A program made the translations under genes and the position numbers. DNA of 64,000 nucleotides from Ficedula albicollis (Eukaryota; Chordata; Aves; Passeriformes; Muscicapidae), in assembly GCF_000247815.1 (NCBI RefSeq), contig NW_004775928.1:64501-128500 (forward strand). The letters run 5' to 3'. Shown one piece after another: positions 55,232 to 64,000 of this stretch; positions within the stretch are counted from its first letter, which is position 1; each line of letters opens with the position of its first letter. Below the pieces are notes generated by a model, which was given only the letters and a program-made list of their open reading frames with translations, was not told where the DNA came from and made no database searches.

Positions 55232-56220
55232 TTATGATGCCAAGACCTCAATATTGTTAAGAGCCTCTCTGCATACATGTGAAGTAAAGTGAAATGTTTT
55301 GATATAAAATAGAAGATGACATCTAATGTGGTGTGTCCAATTCACACAGTAACTTCAGGAACTATTAGGACGATTTGTCAAGAGGCAGAGAAAGTAGTCA
55401 TATTCAAATGCTAATGAGAAAATAATACGAGGAAATTAATAAGAAGATCCAAATACTTAAGAAACAGAGCAAGAGTGATGCTTTTTAGAATTGGAAAATG
55501 TAAGACTTGTGCCTTCCTAGGGCAAATAGTTGCCTGCACTCTTTATTTAATGAGTGATTTTTGATGGTGTAAAGTGGTCCATTTCAAAAGTAAAATCCCT
55601 TTTAGAAGCTGCATTCCAACCCTTTATAAACTGTTCTGTCAGGAAGAGTAGATATTCTTAGACACATGTCCATCTCATACTTAGTTTTCAAAGCCTCAGC
55701 CCAGGTTCTGGTTAGTCTTGTGGTCAACAGTGATGAAGGACAGTAGTTATGTCACATGTGGTGAGGACAATTGCGAACAACAATGGAATGAGTCAAGGTA
55801 AGTGTTGACACAGAGCAGTAATAGAATTATTCACATAAAGAAGTTGCTAAATATGAACTATTTGTGTACTAAGTTATTTCTTCAGGATTAGGGTACACAC
55901 ATCCAGTGTTTTAGAATTCTGAAGTGAGAACACTGACTTTGGATTTAACTCTATCTCTGTCTATATATGCATCTACCTACCTAAGTAGCCTCTCTCTCTA
56001 CCTAGCTATAATTTCCTAAAAACACTCTTTGCCTTTTGAATGATCAAGCTAACAGTGTGTGCAAAGTCTCATATTTTTTTAAGAACATTGTAAAACTTAC
56101 CTGCCTATGGTTTACAGGTAGAAAAAATCAATTTAGATCAATTCGTGAAGAAGATTTAGTTCCAAGGAGCATGTCTTGAATTGCCCTTCTTAATGTATTA
56201 TTAAAATATCTAGACAAAAT
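55232..56220. other. AT-rich unique stretch
   Basis: CT/TA-rich low complexity lies at about 55950-56010. No gene or transposon was recognised. Confidence 0.45.
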
Positions 56221-57650
56221 TATATAGAATAATAGAATGGGTTGGGTTGGTAGTGATCTTACTTACAGTGGGAGGGACTTTGCTCCCACCAGTCCCCATT
56301 GCTGCTGTCCATCCATTTGAGAGATGTGGGAAGAGAGGTTGCCATTGAAGACTGAGGCAAAAAGGTGAGTATCTTAGCTTTCTCCCCATCAGTTATTATC
56401 ACTTTCCTGGCCTTGTTTATCAGAGAGTGTTACACCTTCTCTCTCCTTCCTCTTCCGGTTAGCACACCTGCAGAAGCCTTTCCTGTTATGATCTGTGCCC
56501 CTTTCCAGGTTCAGTTCCAGGCTGTTGTTCCTCACCTTATCCCTACACAAATGAACTTCACCTCTATGCCCTTCCCAGGCCACCTGCCCTTGTTTCCACT
56601 CTCTGTGCATTTGCTTCTTTCCCATTAGTTTGAGCAGATATTCCCTGCTCAGCCGTGCCGTCTCATGCCTGTCTTGCCTGATTTCTTCCTCCTAGGGATT
56701 TGCCAGTTCTTCTTCTCTACGGAAGATTCCCTTAAAGATCTACCAGCTCTGTTCCAGTGTTTCTGTGAACAGTCTTCCAGGGCATCCTATTGACTGTCTC
56801 CCTGAAGGTCTGGAAGTCTGCTTTCCTGAAGTTCAGGGGCCTAACTTTACCCTTTCCTTGACCCCCATTCCTCAAGATGTCCAAACTCCACCCATGCAGG
56901 GTCACTGCAGCTTGGGTTGTGTCCAACCTCAATATCCACAGCTAGCTCACTTGTGTTGGTGACCAACAGATCCAGTAACAAAATTCCTCTGTCAGGTCTG
57001 TCTACTGTCTGGATCAGGAAGCTATCCTCCTTGCATTCTAGCAGTCTCCTGGGTTGCCCACAGCTCTGTGTGCTATTTTCCCAGCAGATGCTGGAATGGT
57101 TGAAGTCCCCCAGCAGGATAAGGGCCTGCGAGCGGGATACCTCCTCTATGTGGAGAAAGAACATAAAAACCTCCCCTTGATCAGGAGCCTATACTGAATA
57201 CTAATCATGAGGTTCCGTTTGTTGCCACAGTCTCTGATTCTTACAGGCTTTTAGCCAGCTCATGATTCTTCTTCAAGGACAACTCTTCACACTTCATCCA
57301 GCTATATCGCAAAGGGAAACTTCTCCCCTTCTCCTTCCTCCCCTGCCTCTTTTGAATAGCCTGTAGCCATTGACTGTTGCCCTTCAGTTATGGGATTCAC
57401 CCCACCAAGGTTCAGTAAAGGCAAAAAAGGCATAACTTTCTAGCAGCACAGTGGCTTCCAACTTTTCTGTTCGCACATTGATGTAAATGCAGCTGAGGTC
57501 TCAGATGTGTCACCTTCTGAGAGAAGCACCCCTCAATTCCTTTCATGTTTCCCAGTTGTTTCCCTGTTGGCTTTTCTTAGTTCTGGAGCCCCTGGTTCAT
57601 CCCCCTAAGTCTGCAGGTTTGCAGCAATGAGGCCAGTACAGTTCAGAGTC
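56221..57650 (-). mobile_element. Internally deleted CR1 LINE with ORF2 endonuclease remnant
   Basis: The minus-strand frame at 57164-56847 contains the C-terminal part of a CR1 ORF2 endonuclease: RSQALILLGDFNHSSICW (the GDFN motif carries catalytic-site residues of the APE-type fold), then RRLLEC, LLLDLLVTN and a CSD motif. In other frames follow LNFRKADFQTFRETVNRMPW (56732-56932) and the linker WKQGQVAWEGHRGEVHLCRD (56389-56625), so at least two frameshifts break the ORF. Earlier endonuclease sequence (TEPWWGESH, near 57400) lies upstream with stops. Before the reverse-transcriptase domain the element jumps to a CR1 3' end (minus-strand AGATCACTACCAACCCAACC, then ATTCTATTATTCTATA, at 56265-56221). 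It is non-autonomous and dead. CR1 sequence may extend to about 57840. Confidence 0.88.
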
Positions 57651-60600
57651 ACCAGCTGAGGGCCCTTGCCAGCACTCTTTCCCTCTAGCCTTTTCCTCTC
57701 ATCCCAGAGCCTGCCAGGGACAAGACTGATATTTTGCCCGTCCCCCATCACATTCAGAATATGCTGTCCCCTTTTTCATAGCAAAACCCACATATTTTTA
57801 ACCATAGCATTCCTGTCAGGAGTTGAATCATGCTCGAGAGTAAGATTAACCCATGTAAGTACTTATATTCCTTCCTCATATAAAAACCAAAAAGAAGTCA
57901 CAAAAAAAATCAAACAAACAACAACAAAAAAGATACATACACCCACCCATCCCCCAGTAAAACAACTAAAATCTGAAGCTGGAAAGTATTTAGCTTCCTT
58001 TTACATATCAGAAAATATGTAGCTGCTTCATTAATCTAGTTTAGCTTTGTGCATGACTTTTAGTGAGAAAACCAATTAATATATTTGAAAAGCCAACTGT
58101 AAGAAGAATTCACTAACTGTTAAATAAAATTGAAAAAGAGGGATTGAATGTTATCTTCCACATGCTCTTTCAGTTCAGCAAAATTAGTGGAGGAATTGTT
58201 TCATACCTTGCCAGTGTCTCTGCAGGAATCCTGATTTCTGGTTCGTTCAGTATAGGCCTAAGGGCAAGCCAATGTTTGCTGCAATTTTCTGCAATAATAG
58301 CAAGACAATTTAGCAGTAATGGATAAGTAGGGAGAAAATTAAGCAGTTTGCTGAGATACAGAAACGAAGCCAGAAAATACTTGGCCTCATCTTAGGCTTC
58401 AAATTCATAGTCAATTCATTAGTGTAATTTAGTCCTTCCATAAGCCTTTGAGTGATAAATTTTACTAATACATTGAAATTCCAGCTGTAAGAAGAATTCA
58501 CATATTTGTGAATAAAATTAAAAGATGGGGTAGAATGAATCCTTCATTTTCATCTGGTACATGAAGAATTATAAAGACCCTTGAAAAAATTACTCTTTCT
58601 ACTTCTGATAAATAGATTATTCTGAAGGAAAACATTATAAAATTGCACTTACATTTGTCAAAAAAAATTGAGGTGTGATCAGAATATTTACTGAGCCTTA
58701 ATTTTATGTTTGACTGCATTGTTTGGGGATAAATTGCAGGCAGATCTCTGTTTTCTGACAGGTACAGAACCCACATGAAAAACTGGCAATACAATAAAGT
58801 CATTGTTGGCTCAAATGTATTGTTTTGTATTAAGTTTTAAATAGTTGGCTTTGAACTAGTTTGGTTTAAACTAGTATTATTAATTACTAGTATTATTAAC
58901 TAGTATTAAACTACTTAATATTTAAACTGTAGCACAATCTTAAAAAAATCCAGCTCAAGTGATGAAACCAGCAGTACAGCACTTAATCACTAAACTCAAC
59001 CTCTTTAGTTCTCTGAAGAAAAGGTTAAAAGCTACTCAGGTAAAGTAGTTTTGTTAAAACTTTTATAAATCCTATGTACTGCAGTCACAGCAAACTAGAA
59101 AAATCTTAATTGCTTAGAGAGACAAATTACCTGTGTTATGTTTAGGTGTGAGAATATAATCGAATATGCTATAGGATTTTATTTGCAACCTTGTACTTAC
59201 TTTCATTCTTAGACTGATGACATATATGCACACTAGAGTCCTACAGGAATAACAAAAATGGACAAGTTGTCATGATTTTTGCTTTATTAGGTAGAAGTAT
59301 AGTTTGGATCAAGTTGTGCAAAAGACTTGTATTCTGTGGTACAAAATGTGGTAGTGAGATTTAATTTTCTAAATGGCATGGTTGATTTGGAGAAGCAGAG
59401 AAGCAGAGAAGCACAGAAGCATATGCAATACTACACATAAGGGGATGGGAGCTGAGTAAAGAGACCTCCTCCCTCTGACTTTAGTAAAGAGCAATCCCTG
59501 TAAGAAGTGGAAGATAGCAGACTGCAAGAAAACCCCAATCATAAAAATAAAACAGATGAAACCTTCATCAAGACTTAAATTCTCTTGAGGTATCTTGCAA
59601 GAGATACACACAGCTTTTTTCTTTGTACCTGTAAAAAGGGGATACCATGGGGAGAAATGGTGGTCTGGAAGTAGCTTTTTATTTCTTGACACTCTCAATT
59701 AAGGAAAACTAAAGTTCACTAGTTAAAAAAATACCCAAACAAACCCAAACCAATACAAAGTCCAATCCAGAGCTGTGGGGTCATTAGTAGTTATTCTGAA
59801 TTTATAGAAGGGATTTTGTATGGCTGAAGCAACCTGACCCGTGGAAGAAGCTGAGTTCACACCCCTCATAATGATGCATATCTTTGTTCAGGCACAAAAA
59901 TCCAACCAACCAACAAACCAATCAACCAACCCAAAACCTAAAAAACAAAAAACCCAAAAAGCCTTCAAAAACTAAAAACAACCAAAAAACTAAAGCCAAA
60001 GAAAGATTGTTAGAGTAGACAAAGGCAAGCCTTTGAATTTTCAAGTCATCCCACAGGTCGCTCCAGACTGATTAACTTTGTTGATGGAATGTATATCTGT
60101 AGAAGCAGATTCAGGAGATGCAAGGTAATAAAAAGTTTGGATCTCAAAACCAAGATAAATCTGCACTCAGAGTGATCTGTGATAATCACTGAAAGTCAAA
60201 ACAGTCTTGGGATAATGGAGGTAGATTATGGAATGTATTGTATTACTACTACCATTCTTCAGTACTCAGGAAGTAAGTCTTACGAATACAAAGGAAATTA
60301 TAGTGCTTTGATGAATTTTCTTCCTAGAAATGGTCTTCTTTGAAGAAGAAAATGATAGTGAAAGGTAATTTTGCCAGATTAAAATATTACTTTTGAAAAT
60401 AAAGCTGTAGATAAGTAAAAGGAAAGAAATCCACGGCTTGTGACAGGGAGACTTTTATTAATAAAAAAGAAAGAATTAAAAGTTGAAGAGCACGTGAGAA
60501 AGATGAAATGAAGTTAGGAGAAACAGTTCTCATTGCAAAGTTAGAAAGACATAAACATTGGTCTCACAGGGCTATGGTGCAAGTGGCTGAGTATAACTTG

Positions 60601-61000
60601 TAGGGGTCATACAGATTTCAGCACTGTTGTACTCAAGAGAGATGAGACCCAGACTAAGCCACACACTGCTAGCATGGTTTATTGTGACTCTTAGTTGTTC
60701 AAAACAAACCAGCTAGACCAGCTGAAGATTTGAAAAGTAGTTTGTCATTGGCTTGGTCATTTTTGGTTTTGCTTGGACTGAAGATAACTGAATATGTAAG
60801 ACAATAATATTGTACCCCCTCTGAAAGTTACTCTTATTTTGGAAGCTGTTTTTAATGCCAAATAAACTTCTATGATGACTATATTGCTGTGATTGAAGAG
60901 GGTCCACTAGTGAAGTGAAGTAAATTAGTGAACCCCTTTTACACTCTCATTAGGAAGGCACTGTGGGGCTTCCAGGTTTTTGTGGGAGATTTTTGTGGTT
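57651..61000. other. AT-rich stretch with small repeats
   Basis: Noted here: a possible old, diverged direct repeat around GCTGTAAGAAGAATTCAC (58095-58150 and 58482-58535); ACTAGTATTATTAA repeats at 58855-58930; a (GAAGCAGA)n patch at 59391-59420; and A/C-rich low complexity at about 59896-59995. No gene was recognised. Confidence 0.45.
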
Positions 61001-61003
61001 GAT

Positions 61004-61024
61004 TGTGTGTGTGTGTGTGTGTGT
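61004..61024. repeat. (TG)n dinucleotide microsatellite
   Basis: There are about ten perfect TG units, an ordinary short microsatellite. Confidence 0.95.
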
Positions 61025-63795
61025 CTTAAAAATAGTAATTTTAATAGTATCAAAGTAACTGATATTAGTCTTTGAGCATCAGTTATATGCTGGCTTTGTT
61101 TGGAGAGGAATGGAGCTGTGTAGAATGACTTACTAGTCTGTATCTAAAAATTCCACAAAATTGCTGTGCATGTATACATACAGGCTTACAGCATAAACTT
61201 CTAGGTTGAAACTAACTAAATAAAATTTTTGTGTGTATATATGTATACAAATATTAGAACAGAGTAATGAGACAGAAATTCATGCATACAGAAAAAACAG
61301 TGTGGTGGAAGTGACTGACAGCAAATATTAGTGTTGCCTCAAAGGAGTGTCCAGTAGTGTCATGACCTGTTCTTAATGGAGGGGTAATGGGGAGAAGGAA
61401 GGATTTCTACAGCTCAATTGGAAGGAATATGTGAGAGGGCTCGCAGGCAACATTTGCCTGAGGCTCTCTCAGACAAGACCAGGACAAGGATTAAAGCTCT
61501 GCCAGGAGGAGAGGACTTGTCACTTTGCATGTGCCATTTTCCAGCAGCAGTGGAAAACTTTCTCATGGAAAGCTTTGGAAAATCCAAATATTGTTAGAAG
61601 ACACATAGGAATTAATCAATTATTGTTCACAAATGCAATTACGTTATAAACTGTAAAACTTGAAGCATTTGGAGTTGTTGTGGTCAATTTTAGTGTGATA
61701 CAAAGAAGTACAGTTCGGAGGTACTTCCATTTCAGTGAAAGTATTGCCCAAGCTGTACCACAAAGCCACATAGGCACTGGCTTGGACTATTATATAGAAT
61801 ATTCAAGACTGAAGTGAGTCTAGTTTTACCTCCCCCTCTCCCCACGATCACTACCTAGTGATCCTTGGGATCACTACCCCAAGTCTTTAGGATTTATGGA
61901 CAACAAATACAACTGTGATTTTTTTCAATGATTTTTATGAGGTCTCCTGCGAGATGACCTTGTTCACTAAATGTCAGAGTTAAGGCAACCAAAATGTTAA
62001 GTTTCATTCACTGAGTATTTGCCTGTAGTACTCTCAAGAAGAGAGCAAAAAAAGAAGGTGGGGGTAGAAAGAGGCCAAACATAGACAGAATTATGTGTGT
62101 GAGCTACAAGAACAGAGAATTGATGTGCTTATACTTGTGATAATAGTACATGTGAGGCAAATAGATAAAGTTGTCTCTTTAGACAATGCTGCCAAACAAG
62201 CCTTCTGAATCACTCTAAAGAGCCCGAAAATTCATCCAGCCTCCCTCCCATTACTCTTTCTATCTTTCAGTCTGATGCATGCTGGAGTGGCACGTTAGAA
62301 ACTGCTCTCCCTGTCTGAATCTCCTGCTCCTCCTCTGCCTGACCCCTCTCCTGCCCATCATGCAGCCTTGCCAGCTGGCATGTCTCCTTCTCCCCCTCTT
62401 TCTCCTCCTCCTCCTCCTTCTCCTTCTGCTCTTCCTCCACCAGATGCCACCTGGCACAGTCACTGGCTGCATCGTGCTGGGGAAGTTGGTGCTTGGGTTT
62501 CTCCTGCCCTTCTGCCTCCTCTTGCAGATGATTACTTTTGTGGGGAGTAGTCTTCCTATAGATGTGCTTTCTGATTGGCTGTGGCTGGCATTTGAGACAC
62601 AACTGCAGAGAGTACTAGGCAAGTATATAGATGCAGCAGAGCAAGAAGATATTCAGATATTTATCTTTCACCAGTTAGTGAGGTAGAGCTGAAGTCGTAT
62701 TTCAAAGGAATGTTTTACATAGGAACATAAGAATGAAGACACACACGAGGTCATAAGCCATAACAATATGCAGTTGATTTATAGGAATCAAATTAGCAAT
62801 CAAAAAAGTTATTTGATTATTTTCTTGTTGATTTACTGAATAAGTTCATGGTTAGTCTACAGTGGATGAACTTTTTACTAATAGAGATTCGTACAGAAAA
62901 TGCTTAGGGTCTCAAAATATGTCACAAAGTAGTCATTAATACCTGCAAATGTCAGTGTTTGTTTAGGAAAAAAATAACAAAATGACAGAAAATAGAGGAT
63001 TTATTTGGTAATCTTTATATGTGTGTGACAGTTACTTCACCTTTTAATCACTCCTGCTTCTTCCACTGTATGGCCTAGTCCATGGACTGTAGTTTTATTT
63101 CATCAGAGACCTTTTTCTCTTACTACACTTTTTTCTTAATTTTTTTTTTTTTTTAGGGACAAAAGAATAAACAACTGTTCAAAGCTGGAAAGAAGATTTT
63201 GCTGAAATAACACATAGAGATTTTTAACCAAAATATGACTTAATTATACAGATTACCCTGGTTATCTCCATCACATTTGCAAAGCCAAAACCTTAATATT
63301 TTATATAAACAATATATTGAGTGATGTCTGATTATGACCTTTGTCTTCATATATCAAGAGCAAGACAAGAGTGGTTAACTCATGAATAGCGTTGGCTGCT
63401 GTGCCCCTCCAGAGTCATTCCATTTCCCTTCACATATGAAGATAAATGTTGCAACAGAGCTTGCTCATCAGAGGTAATATATAATGTATGTATTCTTTGC
63501 CGCATGCCACTCTCGAGAACTAGAATGGCTTGAAATGACAGGCACAGAAAATTAAAAGCTCTTCCAAGGAGGGGAGTAATGGGTTTTGAAGAGAGTAAAA
63601 CTTTTGATGGGTTGACAATATTTCATCTGTGAAATAAAAGCAATTTTACTTTGACATAGCGAAAGGAAGAATATTTATGTCTCTTATGACATAAATATAC
63701 ACAGCTTGCACATACGTTCAAGTGAAATTATGTAACTACGCTGAAGGCTTTGAAGACAGACACAGCTGGTATAAGAACATTACTTGTTCGGTATT
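61025..63795. other. Non-coding stretch with a (CTC)n tract
   Basis: A CTC/CTT-rich microsatellite lies at about 62385-62455. It makes a Leu-rich frame on the plus strand (62279-62686, 135 residues) and an Arg/Glu-rich one on the minus strand; neither looks like a gene. A perfect 11-bp inverted repeat, ATATTTATGTC/GACATAAATAT with a 6-base loop, lies at 63671-63698. No transposon was recognised. Confidence 0.45.
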
Positions 63796-64000
63796 ATGGG
63801 GCCTGATACGATTCATCCAAGAATCCTCAAATAACTGCTGATGTCCTCTCAAAACCTCTTATTTGAGCAGTATTGGGAATCCAGAGATGTTTCAGCTGAC
63901 TGGAAGCTGATGTACATTGTCTTGATTTTCAAAAAGGGCAAGAAGGAGGGCCCTGGAAATTCTGGGGGATACTGAAAAACCCCTGAAAGACAATGCAGTT
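63796..64000 (+). mobile_element. CR1 LINE ORF2 reverse-transcriptase fragment, runs off window
   Basis: Plus-strand translation reads GPDTIHPRILK, then DWKLMYIVLIFKKGKKEGPG. These are the conserved CR1 reverse-transcriptase N-terminal motifs (family form GPDGIHPRVLKEL and W..ANVTPIFKKGKKEDPGNYRP). An in-frame stop follows the RILK motif and the sequence after GPGN is disturbed, so this is a decayed copy. The right end is cut by the window edge, and its 5' end near 63796 marks an abrupt truncation or a break. Confidence 0.85.

Noticed and set aside
56847..57164. Host gene exon
   Set aside because: The peptide matches the CR1 ORF2 endonuclease, with frameshifts around it.
62279..62686. 135-residue Leu-rich open frame with hydrophobic stretch
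   Set aside because: The hydrophobic core is the translation of a CTC/CTT microsatellite. The overlapping minus frame is Arg/Glu-rich for the same reason, and no family is recognised.

Overview
This is eukaryotic, repeat-rich, AT-leaning DNA from a bird, most likely a passerine (songbird). The evidence is a set of avian-type retroelements: CR1 LINE 3' ends and ORF2 fragments at six places, six solo LTRs of the families usually placed in avian ERVL (two with perfect 5-bp target duplications), and at 1160-1287 a SINE with a tRNA-Ile-like head and a CR1-like tail. That architecture matches TguSINE1, a family known from passerines. I found no host protein-coding exon, rRNA, tRNA gene, operon or CRISPR array. 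The window reads as a gene desert or a very large intron. All family names rest on remembered consensus sequences, not on a database search.

Layout. 1-9.3 kb: a SINE, an 836-bp pure (GGATA)n array and a minus-strand ERVL-type LTR. 9.3-11.5 kb: an 877-bp uninterrupted G run set inside an (ACTTTTT)n array, followed by about 480 bp of (AAAAG)n. 13-15.5 kb: a CR1 tail and an exact 168-bp tandem duplication. 17.5-18.1 kb: a candidate conserved non-coding element. 21.2-22.3 kb: a complete solo LTR with target duplication GGTCC. 25.8-27.2 kb: 1.41 kb of (ATATT)n, then a CR1 3' fragment at 27.8-28.2 kb. 31.8-39.5 kb: a dense patch of young direct tandem duplications (68, 41, 909, 79, 45 and 89 bp periods) mixed with three LTRs, one of which carries a nested CR1. 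42.7-43.3 kb: another LTR. 46.5-49.5 kb: a 33-bp VNTR interrupted by a 1362-bp pure G run and abutting a CpG-rich, LTR-like promoter region on the minus strand. 49.6-64 kb: further tandem duplications, an old CR1 tail, an internally deleted CR1 with a recognisable endonuclease domain, and the start of a CR1 reverse-transcriptase segment running off the right edge.

The most notable content is the tandem-repeat landscape. Five arrays of about 0.5-1.4 kb are almost perfectly pure, and three have pentameric units. Both G runs sit inside a different, pre-existing tandem array. About nine local direct duplications have identical or nearly identical copies. The homopolymer runs may be real expansions or assembly artefacts; raw long reads would decide this. 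I see no evidence of an undescribed gene system, and the long open frames over the repeats are by-products of repeat periodicity.
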